Source: Azospirillum thermophilum (GTDB lineage Bacteria; Pseudomonadota; Alphaproteobacteria; Azospirillales; Azospirillaceae). Taken from it: DNA of 64,000 nt. The notes beneath the pieces are model-generated. The model was given only the letters and a program-made list of their open reading frames with translations, made no database searches and was not told the origin of the DNA. Each line of letters starts with the position of its first letter. The first letter of the stretch is position 1. A program made the position numbers and the translations under genes. The DNA is taken from the NCBI RefSeq assembly GCF_003130795.1, contig NZ_CP029353.1:2061501-2125500 (forward strand), given 5' to 3'. Below are positions 17,392 to 27,551 of the stretch, one piece after another.

Positions 17392-18981
17392 TCAGGGTGC
17401 GGCGGACCGCCTCGCCTCCGCCAGCGCCGCCGACAGGTCGCCGACGGTCACCGGCTTGTGCAGCATGACGAAGCCGCTCTCCCGCGCCTCGCGGATGCGC
17501 TCCGGGCTGGTGTCGCCGGTCAGCAGGATCGCCGGCACCGCCGCCCCCATGGCGGCGGCCAGGGCATGGATCGCCTGGACGCCGGTGCAGCCGTTGCGCA
17601 GGCGGTAGTCGGCGATGATCACGTCCGGCCGGCGGCCGGCGCTGCGCACCGCCTCCACCGCCTCGTCCGAGGTGGCGGCCGGCAGCACCGTCCAGTCCCA
17701 CATCTCCAGGACGAGCCCCATGCTCTGCAGCACCATCGGGTCGTCGTCGATCAGCACGACGAGCCCGCCGGCGCTCGCCGCGGCGGCGTCCCCCCTCCCC
17801 GCCTCCTCCGGCGCCGGCGCGCCCTGCATCGGCACGGTGACGGAGAAGCAGGCGCCGCGATCCGGCCGCGAGCGGACGGACACCGGCAGGTCGAGCAGCC
17901 GCGACAGCCGCTTCACCACCGCCAGACCGAGGCCGAAGCCGCGGCTGCGGTCGCGCTCCTGGTTGCCGAGCTGGACGAACTCCTCGAAGATCTCGTCCAT
18001 CTGGTCGGCCGGCAACCCGACCCCGGTGTCCAGCACGTCGATCCGCAGCGCGCCGCCGCGCCGCCGCGCCGCCAGCAGGACGCCGCCCCGGTCGGTGTAT
18101 TTCAGCGCATTGTCCAGCAGGTTGCGCAGGACGCGCTCCAGCAGCGCCTCGTCGCTGCGCAGCCAGACCCGCGGCGCCCGGACGCGCAGCCGCAGCCCCT
18201 TGGCCTCGGCGATCGGCGCATAGTCGGCCTGGAGCCGGGTCAGCAGATCGCAGAGCGGGAAGGGCTCCGGCTTCGGCACCACCACCCCGGCGTCGAGCCG
18301 CGCCACGTCGAGCAGCCCGTCGAGCAGGCCGCGCAGCGCCTCCACCGCCTCCGTCATGCGCAGGACCATGGGAAGCTGCGGATGGCCCTGCAGCCGCTCG
18401 GTCAGGATGGCGCCGAACAGGGTCAGCGCCTGGGCCGGCTGGCGCAGGTCGTGGCTGGCGGCGGCGAGGAAGCGGGTCTTGGCCTTCAGCGCCCGTTCCG
18501 CCTCGCATTTGGCGTCGCGCAGGGCCTGCTCCAGCCGCTCCGCCTCGCCGGCCCTCGCCTCCGCCCGCAGGCGCGGCCCGGCATCGACCGCGGTGACCAT
18601 CACCCCGCCGCCGTCCGGCAGCGGCGCCAGCGTCAGGTCGTAGCCGCCGCCGCGGCCGCGCGCCTCGATGGTCTGGCGGGCGCCGCTCGCGGCGACCACG
18701 AGGCCGGCGCGCAAGCGGCAGAGGTCGGCCGCATCCACCAGCGCCGGAGCGAAGTCGAGCAGCGGACATCCCGCGAGCCCGTCGCGCGGCAGCCCGATCA
18801 GCCGCTCGGCCGGCATGTTGGCGTGCATGATCGTGCCGAAGCCATCCAGCACGAAGGCCGCCACCCCCAGGGAATCGAGCAGGCCGTAGGGCGGCGGCCA
18901 GTCGGCGGACGGGCTGCAGGGCGGCGCATGGCGGTCGTCCCGCCCCATCGACCCCGGTCTCTTCTTCGGCTCCAGGCGCAT
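17392..18981 (-). CDS. Cytoplasmic hybrid sensor histidine kinase/response regulator
   Basis: A 529-residue hybrid kinase without membrane segments. Order: PAS sensor (about 32-135), short coiled linker, HisKA with phospho-His177 (ASHDLRQPAQAL), HATPase_c with N-box NLLDNALKYT near 287, DTGVG near 318 and GFGLGLAVV near 348, then a C-terminal receiver with acidic IDDD near 411, phospho-Asp458 (IIADYRL) and a Lys in LHKPV. The HDLRQP type of H-box is shared with other soluble kinases of this group. I chose ATG 18981 for its GGGAGG site; a start at 19035 is possible. The DNA-binding output partner is not adjacent. Confidence 0.9.
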   Translation of the reverse strand: MRLEPKKRPGSMGRDDRHAPPCSPSADWPPPYGLLDSLGVAAFVLDGFGTIMHANMPAERLIGLPRDGLAGCPLLDFAPALVDAADLCRLRAGLVVAASGARQTIEARGRGGGYDLTLAPLPDGGGVMVTAVDAGPRLRAEARAGEAERLEQALRDAKCEAERALKAKTRFLAAASHDLRQPAQALTLFGAILTERLQGHPQLPMVLRMTEAVEALRGLLDGLLDVARLDAGVVVPKPEPFPLCDLLTRLQADYAPIAEAKGLRLRVRAPRVWLRSDEALLERVLRNLLDNALKYTDRGGVLLAARRRGGALRIDVLDTGVGLPADQMDEIFEEFVQLGNQERDRSRGFGLGLAVVKRLSRLLDLPVSVRSRPDRGACFSVTVPMQGAPAPEEAGRGDAAAASAGGLVVLIDDDPMVLQSMGLVLEMWDWTVLPAATSDEAVEAVRSAGRRPDVIIADYRLRNGCTGVQAIHALAAAMGAAVPAILLTGDTSPERIREARESGFVMLHKPVTVGDLSAALAEARRSAAP

Positions 18982-19160
18982 GATCGGCCTCCCTGCCTCC
19001 TCCCGGCCCGCTCCGCCGCGCCTTGCGCATCTCAACCAAAAGGAAGTGAGCCGGCGCCTTTTATCGGATTGGGATCATTTCACGCCAATCCAGCTCGACT
19101 CGCTACTACGCAATTTCGGATAGATCCCAGGTATCGGCCGGATGGCCGGTCGGAGCGCGC

Positions 19161-20018
19161 CTATGCCGGAGGCCGGTCGGGGAAGCCCGCCAGGGCGCGG
19201 ACCTCGGCCGGGCTCAGGCCGGCCTCGCGCATCGACCGCAGGGTCTGCGCCCGGTCGCGCTTGGCCAGCCGCTCCCCCGCGGCATTCCGCAGCAGCCCGT
19301 GATGGTGGTAGCCGGGCGGGTCGAACCCCAGCAGGGCCTGGAGAAGCCGGTGCAGGTGGGTGGCGAAGAACAGATCCTCGCCGCGGGTGACCAGCGTCAC
19401 GCCCTGCAGATGGTCGTCCACCGTGACGCTCAGGTGATAGCTGGTGGGCGTGTCCTTGCGCGCCAGCACCGTGTCGCCCAGGATCCCCGGCGTCGCCTGC
19501 TGCGGGCCGCGGGCACGGTCGTGCCAGGCCAGCGGCCCGGTGAGGGCGAGCGCCGCGGCGACGTCGAGGCGGATGGCGTAGGGCTGGCCGGCGGCGATCC
19601 GCGCCCGCCGCTCGGCGGGGGAGAGGCCGCGGCAGGTCCCGGGATAGAGCGGCCCGTCCGGCCCGTGCGGCGCATGGCCGGCCCGCGCGATCTCCGCGGC
19701 GATGTCCTTGCGGGTGCAGAAGCAGGGATAGAGGACGCCGAGCCGGCCGAGCCGCTCCAGGGCGTCGCGGTAGTCGTCCAGATGGTCGGACTGGCGGCGG
19801 ACCGGCTGCTCCCACTGCAGCCCCAGCCAGGCCAGATCCTCCATCAGGTCGCGCTCGAACTCCGGCCGGCAGCGCCGGGGGTCGATGTCCTCGATCCGCA
19901 GGAGGAAGCGCCCCCCTCCGTCCCGGGCGGTGCGCCAGCCGAACAGCGCGGAATGGGCGTGGCCGAGATGCAGATGCCCGGTCGGGCTGGGCGCGAAGCG
20001 GGTGACGAGCGTGCTCAT
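19161..20018 (-). CDS. gluQ: Glutamyl-Q tRNA(Asp) synthetase
   Basis: A 285-residue truncated glutamyl-tRNA synthetase homologue that attaches glutamate to queuosine in tRNA-Asp. It has the class I signature HLGH (FAPSPTGHLHLGHAHSAL) and a KMSKS variant RLAKRD. Zinc-type ligands are present (CFC, then YPGTC). The anticodon-binding domain of full GltX is absent, as expected for GluQ. Start ATG 20018 directly precedes the nucleotide-binding region. The downstream neighbour is the hybrid kinase and the upstream one a 55-residue protein; no operon is evident. Confidence 0.93.
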   Translation of the reverse strand: MSTLVTRFAPSPTGHLHLGHAHSALFGWRTARDGGGRFLLRIEDIDPRRCRPEFERDLMEDLAWLGLQWEQPVRRQSDHLDDYRDALERLGRLGVLYPCFCTRKDIAAEIARAGHAPHGPDGPLYPGTCRGLSPAERRARIAAGQPYAIRLDVAAALALTGPLAWHDRARGPQQATPGILGDTVLARKDTPTSYHLSVTVDDHLQGVTLVTRGEDLFFATHLHRLLQALLGFDPPGYHHHGLLRNAAGERLAKRDRAQTLRSMREAGLSPAEVRALAGFPDRPPA

Positions 20019-20079
20019 GCCCCGCTTATAGCGCGTCGGGGCCGGCCGCGTCAGGATCCGGTCGGGGTCCGGATGCGGG

Positions 20080-20247
20080 TCAGATGTACGGGTTGTCCTT
20101 GATCGGCTCCACCGGGATGTCCTCCCCCTCCAGATAGAGGGAAAGCCGGCGGCGCAGTTCGCGGTCGAAGGCGTCGATGCGGCGCTGGCGCTCCCGCTCC
20201 TCGCGTTCGCGGCGCTTCTGGGCGAGGTCGATGATGGTGGCGGTCAT
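20080..20247 (-). CDS. Small conserved-looking hypothetical protein (55 residues)
   Basis: A 55-codon frame from ATG 20247 to TGA 20080-20082, with CAGGAG a normal distance upstream. It reads MTATIIDLAQKRREREERER, then a charged helix RIDAFDRELRRRLSLYLEGE, and ends in KDNPYI. The middle is a strongly charged helix, probably a coiled coil or protein-binding segment; there is no membrane region. Third positions show the coding bias of the neighbours. Function unknown. Confidence 0.7.
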   Translation of the reverse strand: MTATIIDLAQKRREREERERQRRIDAFDRELRRRLSLYLEGEDIPVEPIKDNPYI

Positions 20248-20613
20248 GGCGGGCTCCTGTCGCGCAGGCTCCGGATTGCGTGTGGGAGGACCATGCGGCC
20301 CGCTTGGTTAACGCGGTGTAACCGCGCAAGGCGTGGACGTCTTTTGTCACACCGGCCGGCAAGGGAGCCGGCCGGGGCCGCGGCAACCACGGGGCGAAGA
20401 CGGGATCCGCCATCGGTGGAATGGTTACATAACCGTGAAAGTTTTCGGGGGATTGACCCGGGCATGTTGAGTCCGGCGGCCACATCCTCTATGTATATGC
20501 TGTCCCGGCAGCCCATAGACCTAGTCATGACGCCCTGGTCATGACTGGCATCCGCACCGGGGCGGGGCCGGCGACGGCCTCCTGCATGACGGATCAAGAG
20601 AAGGGAGTGGCCA
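20248..20613. other. Intergenic region upstream of the HNH nuclease gene
   Basis: This 366-base gap has no gene. It holds two GGTTA/TAACC inverted repeats: 20306-20323 (eight-base spacer, overlapping CGCGGT/ACCGCG at 20312-20326) and 20423-20434 (two-base spacer). They could be operators for either divergent gene. The remainder is less GC-rich and probably promoter DNA. Confidence 0.4.
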
Positions 20614-21177
20614 TTGGCTCCACCACCCGATCACTGTCCGGCCCTCGTGCTGAACGCGGATTTCCGCCCGCTCAGTTACTTTCCTTTGTCCTTGTGGTCC
20701 TGGCAGGAGGCCGTGAAGGCCGTCTTCCTCGACCGGGTCAACATCATTTCGGAATACGAGCGCGTCGTCCGTTCCCCCAGTTTCGAGATCCGGCTGCCGA
20801 GCGTCATTTCGCTGAAGGAATTCATCCCGGCGACCCGCCGCCCGGCCTTCACCCGCTTCAACGTGTTCCTGCGCGACCGGTTCACCTGCCAGTATTGCGA
20901 CCGTTCCTTCCCCACGCACGAGCTGACCTTCGACCATGTCGTCCCCCGCTCCCGCGGCGGTCGCACGACCTGGGAGAACGTCGTCACCTCCTGCTCGGCC
21001 TGCAATCTCGCCAAGGGCAACCGGCTGCCCCACGTCTGCGGCATGATCCCCCTCAGTCCGCCCTTCCAGCCCACCGCCTACGAGCTGCAGGAGAACGGAC
21101 GTGCCTTCCCGCCAAACTTCCTCCACGAAAGTTGGCGGGATTTTCTTTATTGGGACACGGAATTGGACCCGATCTGA
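20614..21177 (+). CDS. HNH endonuclease family protein
   Basis: A 187-residue protein with a C-terminal HNH nuclease fold: CQYCDRSFPTHELTFDHVVP supplies one zinc knuckle and the catalytic His, TWENVVTSCSACNLAKGN supplies the Asn and second knuckle. The N-terminal 80 residues (LVLNADFRPLSYFPLSLWSW) are the usual companion region in this conserved proteobacterial family. The start is TTG 20614, preceded by AAGGGAG at good spacing; no ATG fits. These solitary chromosomal HNH proteins are widespread and not obviously part of a restriction system; their substrate is unknown. Confidence 0.88.
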   Translation: MAPPPDHCPALVLNADFRPLSYFPLSLWSWQEAVKAVFLDRVNIISEYERVVRSPSFEIRLPSVISLKEFIPATRRPAFTRFNVFLRDRFTCQYCDRSFPTHELTFDHVVPRSRGGRTTWENVVTSCSACNLAKGNRLPHVCGMIPLSPPFQPTAYELQENGRAFPPNFLHESWRDFLYWDTELDPI

Positions 21178-21272
21178 CGAGGGCGCCCTCCCGCCGCGGT
21201 GCGAAAAGACTGGTTCCGGCCGCCGCTTCGTGGTGAAACCGGACAGCACCGCAACGACCCTGCAGGACCGTC

Positions 21273-22142
21273 ATGCCCTCCCGCGGGCGCCCGCCCTCGC
21301 GCACTCCCGGCCGTCCCTCCGCCCGCCCTTCCGGCCGGTCCACCGGACAGCCGTCCGCCCGGTCCGCCGACCGCGCCTCCCGCAATGCCGCGGCCGAGCC
21401 CATGCGGGACGAGCCGCGCAAGCTGTTCCGCGTCGCCGGCCTGCCGGCGGTCAAGGCCCTGCTGGAGCATGACCCGCGGCGCATCGAGCGGCTGTTCTTC
21501 GAGGAACGCTTCAAGGCCGAGCTGACGGAGGCCTGCCGCCAGCTCGCCGCCGCGCGCAAGCCCTACCGCATGGTCGATGCCGAGGAGCTGTCGAAGGTCG
21601 CCGGCACGGTGCTGCACGGCGGCGTGGTCGCGCTGATCCCGCCGCGCACCGTCCCGCCCCTCGATCCGGAGAAGGCCGCGGAGTGGACGGAGCCCCTGCT
21701 GATCCTCGACGGGGTCGGCAACCCGCACAATCTCGGCGCCATCCTGCGCACCGCCGCCTTCTTCGGCCTGCCGCGGGTGGTGGTGTCCGACCATCCCGGA
21801 CAGGCCCTGCCGTCCGAGGCCGCCTACCGCGTGGCGGAGGGCGGGTTCGAGTGGGTGCGGATCTACCAGGCGGCCAACCTGCCGGCGGTTCTGAAGCGGC
21901 TGTCGGCCAGCCACCGCATCGTCGCCACCGCGCTGGACCAGTCGCGGCCGACCATCGACGTCGCCGGGCTGCGCAAGGGGCGCAAGCCGGTGGCGGTGGT
22001 GCTGGGCAACGAGGAGCACGGGCTGCCCCCGGCCACGCTCGCGGCCTGCGAGGCGGTGCTGACCATCGCCGGCAGCGGCCGGGTGCAATCGCTGAACGTC
22101 GCCGCGACCGCCGCCATCCTCATCCAGGCGCTCGCCGGCTGA
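21273..22142 (+). CDS. TrmH/SpoU-family RNA 2'-O-methyltransferase
   Basis: A 289-residue rRNA or tRNA ribose methyltransferase using SAM. An Arg/Ser/Pro-rich disordered stretch (residues 1-40) precedes a substrate-binding domain (KLFRVAGLPAVKALL). The SPOUT domain carries all three motifs: NPHNLGAILRTAAFFG, VLGNEEHGLP and QSLNVAATAAILI. It resembles RlmB, which methylates 23S rRNA G2251, but specificity cannot be fixed from sequence. ATG 21273 has GCAGGA just upstream. It follows the HNH gene by 95 bases on the same strand. Confidence 0.88.
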   Translation: MPSRGRPPSRTPGRPSARPSGRSTGQPSARSADRASRNAAAEPMRDEPRKLFRVAGLPAVKALLEHDPRRIERLFFEERFKAELTEACRQLAAARKPYRMVDAEELSKVAGTVLHGGVVALIPPRTVPPLDPEKAAEWTEPLLILDGVGNPHNLGAILRTAAFFGLPRVVVSDHPGQALPSEAAYRVAEGGFEWVRIYQAANLPAVLKRLSASHRIVATALDQSRPTIDVAGLRKGRKPVAVVLGNEEHGLPPATLAACEAVLTIAGSGRVQSLNVAATAAILIQALAG

Positions 22143-22174
22143 GGGCGTCGCGGTTTCGCGGCCCGTCCGTCATG

Positions 22175-22657
22175 TCAGCCCAGGGCGATGATCAGCACCA
22201 GGGCGACGACGACCAGCGAGATGATCGGCAACAGGTCCATGCCGCCCTCGCCCAGCGTCGGCGCTCCGCCGTGCGGGCCGTGGACGGCTGCCCGGTTCTG
22301 CCCGGCCCCGTCGTCCGACCAGCCATGGCGCGACGGCGCGACGCCGGGGGCGGAGACCGCCGGCGCGGCCGGGCTCGCCAGATCGACCACCCCCTCGCCA
22401 TGCCCATGGACGCCGGCGCGGCGCTGCTTCAGCCGGGAGTCGTCGAGGTCCACCTCGATGCCGGCGCCTTCCAGCCGTTCGACGATGCCGGCGACCTCCT
22501 CGGGCGTCATGGTCTCGATCGGCAGCAGGCTGCCCATCTGCTCCACGCTCAGCCGGTTGCCGTTGCGCCGGCCGCGGTCGATCAGGTCCTGGACGACCCG
22601 CTCGTCTGCGGCGTTGGTGGCGGCGTTGGTGGCGGCGTTGGTTGTGGTGGCGGCCAT
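22175..22657 (-). CDS. Orphan sigma-70 region 1.1-like protein with C-terminal membrane helix
   Basis: A 160-residue protein. After an NAATNAATNAA repeat (residues 7-17), residues about 22-72 closely resemble region 1.1 of primary sigma factors: VQDLIDRGRRNGNRLSVEQM, then MTPEEVAGIVERLEGAGIEV. In RpoD this acidic module keeps free sigma from binding DNA. Here no other sigma region follows; instead there is a disordered Gly/His stretch and a terminal hydrophobic segment (DLLPIISLVVVALVLIIALG), likely a tail anchor. It could be an RNA polymerase or DNA mimic tethered to the membrane, but that is inference. Divergent from msrA. Confidence 0.7.
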   Translation of the reverse strand: MAATTTNAATNAATNAADERVVQDLIDRGRRNGNRLSVEQMGSLLPIETMTPEEVAGIVERLEGAGIEVDLDDSRLKQRRAGVHGHGEGVVDLASPAAPAVSAPGVAPSRHGWSDDGAGQNRAAVHGPHGGAPTLGEGGMDLLPIISLVVVALVLIIALG

Positions 22658-22807
22658 GGTCTGCCCTCCCCGCTGTTCGGTTTCCTTGCCCTAAATACGC
22701 CGCAGGCGGGGCCGGGGTTCCCCGCTCCGGCCTTGTCCGGAGCGCCGCCGCACCCGAGATAGATGCGCGACCGCAGCCACGGTCGATGGACGAGGGAGGA
22801 GCCGCGA

Positions 22808-23449
22808 ATGTTGAGCCATTTCCTGCGCAAGCCCACGGCGCTGGTGAGCCCGGAGGAGGCGCTGCCCGGCCGCGACACGCCGATCCCCGTGCCGCCGGCG
22901 CATTTCGTGACCGGCAATCCCCTGGCACCGCCCTTCCCGGAGGGGATGCAGGTCGCCGACTTCGGCCTCGGCTGCTTCTGGGGGGCGGAGCGCAAGTTCT
23001 GGCAGGTGCCGGGCGTGTGGACGACCGCCGTCGGCTATCAGGGCGGCCACACGCCGAACCCGACCTATGAGGAGGTCTGCTCCGGCCTGACCGGCCATGC
23101 CGAGGTGGTGCGCGTCGTCTTCGACCCCGCGCGCGTCGGCTACGACACGCTGCTCCGCGTCTTCTGGGAGGCCCACGACCCGACCCAGGGCATGCGCCAG
23201 GGCAACGACGTCGGCACCCAGTACCGCTCCGCCCTCTACACCCACGGCGCCGATCAGCAGCGCGCCGCCGAGGCCGGCCTCGCCGCCTACCAGGCCCGGC
23301 TGAAGCAGGCCGGCTATGGCCCGATCACCACGGAGATCCGCGAGGCCCCGCCCTTTTTCTACGCCGAGGACTACCACCAGCAGTATCTCGCCAAGAATCC
23401 CGGCGGCTATTGCGGCCTGGGCGGGACGGGAGTGACCTGCGCGGGTTAG
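22808..23449 (+). CDS. msrA: Peptide methionine (S)-S-oxide reductase MsrA
   Basis: A 213-residue enzyme reducing methionine-S-sulfoxide in oxidised proteins. The catalytic motif GCFWGAE lies near residue 55, followed by [29 protein letters not shown] and AEDYHQQYL, all family hallmarks. C-terminal resolving cysteines are in GGYCGL and VTCAG. ATG 22808 has a strong GGGAGGAG site. The short N-terminal extension (about 45 residues) is common in this subfamily. It appears to be a single-gene unit. Confidence 0.95.
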   Translation: MLSHFLRKPTALVSPEEALPGRDTPIPVPPAHFVTGNPLAPPFPEGMQVADFGLGCFWGAERKFWQVPGVWTTAVGYQGGHTPNPTYEEVCSGLTGHAEVVRVVFDPARVGYDTLLRVFWEAHDPTQGMRQGNDVGTQYRSALYTHGADQQRAAEAGLAAYQARLKQAGYGPITTEIREAPPFFYAEDYHQQYLAKNPGGYCGLGGTGVTCAG

Positions 23450-23488
23450 TCGTGCAACGGACGCGAGATAAGCCCTGAAAAGGCACCA

Positions 23489-23517
23489 TTGACAGCGCCA
23501 TGCTCGCGGAATATCCA
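23489..23517 (+). promoter_or_regulatory. Sigma-70-like promoter of the toxin-antitoxin-like pair
   Basis: A perfect TTGACA (23489-23494) is followed after 17 bases by TATCCA (23512-23517). Initiation would be near 23524, about 30 bases before the first gene's GTG start. The segment is less GC-rich than its surroundings. Confidence 0.5.
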
Positions 23518-23552
23518 CTCTCGCGCCGTTTTTGCTCGCGACGGGGGTTGCC

Positions 23553-23894
23553 GTGCCGCATCCGATCCATCATCAGCCCGGGACACGCTTCGACGCCGAA
23601 TACGCCATTGAAGACCTGACCGAAACCGTGCGACAGTGCGCGAACCGGGGGTTGATCGTGTTTTCGCTCCGGTCGCTCCACAGGATCCTCGACCTGAAGC
23701 TCAATCCAGCCGAAGTCGGTGATGCTTTGAAGTCTGGCGAAGCAGAGAAGTTCGAGGTTACCCCCAGCCGGAGCGAGATCCGGGTGGAGATGATTTACGA
23801 TCAGGGGGACATGGCGTCGCATGCCGTCGTCACCTATCTCAGCAACGATCACCGCCTGTTCGTCGAGGATATCCGCGACCGCCCGCGGCCATAG
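23553..23894 (+). CDS. Possible toxin of a type II-like pair (DUF4258/MqsR-like)
   Basis: A 113-residue protein from GTG 23553 (a TTG at 23532 is the alternative). A predicted helix (DAEYAIEDLTETVRQCANRG) is followed by FSLRSLHRILDLKLNPAEVG, a middle ALKSGEAEKFEVTP, and a beta sheet containing IRVEMIYDQGDMASHAVVTY. The order helix, LNPAEVGDAL, then beta strands is reminiscent of small RNase toxins such as DUF4258 or MqsR/RelE-type proteins; this is a tentative family assignment. It lies 32 bases before a gene for an MqsA-like HTH protein, the arrangement expected of a toxin-antitoxin operon. Base composition is lower in GC than the flanks. Confidence 0.5.
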   Translation: MPHPIHHQPGTRFDAEYAIEDLTETVRQCANRGLIVFSLRSLHRILDLKLNPAEVGDALKSGEAEKFEVTPSRSEIRVEMIYDQGDMASHAVVTYLSNDHRLFVEDIRDRPRP

Positions 23895-23926
23895 GAAGAG
23901 CAGGACCGTCGAAGAGGGTTATCGCT

Positions 23927-24325
23927 ATGCATGTGCTGCTCGCGACCCGTCCAATCAGTGACAGCGACATCGTCATCGAGTTTTGCGATGGCGACCTTTG
24001 GCATTACTGGGCGAGCGGCATCGACAACATCTTCGTACGGGGGGGACTCCGCCTGCACGGAGAGGGATACGAAGGATATTTTCAGTTCGTGGAGATCGAA
24101 AAGCTCCACGAACTGATACGCTGCCGGCTGCTCAGCAAGAACAGCAGGCTGACAGGACCTGAATTCCGCTTCCTCCGCAAGGAACTGCGCCAGAGCAGGA
24201 GCGAGTGCGCTGCCCGCCTTGGCGTCGGCGAGACTGAGCTTGCCGAATGGGAGGAAAGAGAACTTCCGGAGCGGGTGGAGAGTTTCATCCGCGACCAGTT
24301 CCGGCCGACTCGCCTGAGCGCGTGA
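23927..24325 (+). CDS. MqsA-like antitoxin/XRE-type HTH protein
   Basis: A 132-residue protein. The N-terminal half (FCDGDLWHYWASGIDNIFVR, then GLRLHGEGYEGYFQFVEIEK) is a small beta domain of the type seen in MqsA-family antitoxins that lack zinc cysteines. The C-terminal half is a Cro/XRE helix-turn-helix: LTGPEFRFLRKELRQSRSEC, then ARLGVGETELAEWEE. Such proteins usually bind their toxin and repress their own promoter. It follows the toxin-like gene on the same strand, and a sigma-70-like promoter lies before the pair. The pair sits between msrA and a PAS gene, with lower GC, suggesting acquisition. Confidence 0.65.
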   Translation: MHVLLATRPISDSDIVIEFCDGDLWHYWASGIDNIFVRGGLRLHGEGYEGYFQFVEIEKLHELIRCRLLSKNSRLTGPEFRFLRKELRQSRSECAARLGVGETELAEWEERELPERVESFIRDQFRPTRLSA

Positions 24326-24466
24326 CCTCATTGTCACGGTGACGGCCAGGCTAAGCCCTTGCGGTTGCGCCGCGCGTCCCCTTCCGGGTATGGTTCCGGC
24401 GGTTCATGAAAGCTCCCGGGGACAGACGTCCCGTTGGGGCGCCGCCCGCCACGCCGCGATCCATCC

Positions 24467-24984
24467 ATGACGAAGGAAAGAACCGAGCTGGCCACGCCGA
24501 GTCTCAGCGGCCTGCTCGATTTCTGGCTCACCAAATGCGTCAACGGGCAGCCGCCGGCTCCCGAGACGATCTCCCCGGTCGATCTCCGGCCATGGAAGGA
24601 CAATATCGTCGTCTTCGAGGTGATCGGAGACGATGCGTTCGTCTATTCCTATTACGGCAAGGCGCTCGCCGCGGCCTTCGGCCAGTCGCGCCTGGGCGCG
24701 ACGCTGGACGACCTGCCGCCGGAGCAGCGCGCCATCCTGCTGCCGGAATACGACACCGTGCGGCGGGAGCGGCTGCCGGTCGCCCGCATCCACACCGCCG
24801 ACTTCGGCGGGCGGCAGCGGAGCTGGGAACGGCTGGTCCTGCCGATGTCGAGCGACGGCGCCACCATCGACAAGCTGCTGGTCGCCGCCTACGAGCTGCC
24901 GGCCGCCAAGGTGATCCCGCATCCGGCCGGCCGCCTGCCCCTGCCCGTCCCGCCTTCCACCGTCAAGACTCCCGGAGCCCCGGC

Positions 24985-24988
<4 letters not shown>
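24467..24988 (+). CDS. PAS-domain protein (PAS_5 type)
   Basis: A 173-residue single-domain protein: [20 protein letters not shown], then a PAS core with [40 protein letters not shown] and [14 protein letters not shown]. This short PAS class is abundant in Rhodospirillales and has no output domain. Its stop codon overlaps the start of the ftsK-like gene (ATGA at 24985-24988), so the two are translationally coupled. The Pro-rich last 20 residues lead into that overlap. Ligand and role unknown. Confidence 0.75.
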
Positions 24989-27024
<2,036 letters not shown>

Positions 27025-27051
27025 CGGCAGCAACGGGAGGAGACGGGCGTC

Positions 27052-27549
27052 ATGGAGGCGAGGCCGCATTTCGAGCGTCTGGCGCTCTACAACCGCTGGG
27101 CCAACCGCCGCCTCTACGACGCGGCGGCGGCGCTGTCCGACGCGCAGTACCGCGAGGACCGCGGCGCCTTCTTCCGGTCGCTGCGCGGCACGCTGAACCA
27201 TATCCTGGTCGCCGACCGGATCTGGCTGAGCCGTGTCGAGGGCTGCGGGCCGGTGCCCGGGTCGCTCGACGAGATCCTCCATGACGGGTTCGCCGAGCTG
27301 CGCGCCGCCCGCGAGGCGGAGGACGAGCGGCTGCTGCGCGTCGTCTCCACCATGACGGAGGAGCGGTTCGACGACGTGCTGTCCTACCGGACCATGGCGG
27401 GCGTGCCGCAGGAGATGCCGGTCGCACCGCTGCTGACCCATGTCTTCAACCACCAGACCCACCATCGCGGGCAGGCGCATACGCTGCTGACCCAGTTCGG
27501 TCTGGACGCCCCGTCGATCGACTTCGTCTATTTCCTGCTGGAGCGCTGA
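27052..27549 (+). CDS. DinB family protein
   Basis: A 165-residue four-helix DinB/YfiT-type protein. The metal-binding histidines are in LNHILVADRIW and HVFNHQTHHRGQAH. Members act as thiol-dependent transferases or hydrolases, often of unknown substrate. It begins 27 bases after the ftsK-like gene with a GGGAGGAG site and ends two bases before the next start, so it is probably co-transcribed with the PPOX-like gene. Confidence 0.9.
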   Translation: MEARPHFERLALYNRWANRRLYDAAAALSDAQYREDRGAFFRSLRGTLNHILVADRIWLSRVEGCGPVPGSLDEILHDGFAELRAAREAEDERLLRVVSTMTEERFDDVLSYRTMAGVPQEMPVAPLLTHVFNHQTHHRGQAHTLLTQFGLDAPSIDFVYFLLER

Positions 27550-27551
27550 CG

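Noticed and set aside
16095..17468. A 457-codon plus-strand open frame over dsbB and coq7
   Set aside because: Its first half is a shadow of dsbB and only the coq7 core region is meaningful, so it is an artefact of the frameshifts.
22612..22645. GCGGCGTTGGTG repeats, considered as a CRISPR-like array
   Set aside because: They are short in-frame codons for an Asn-Ala-Ala-Thr repeat in a gene, with no spacers.
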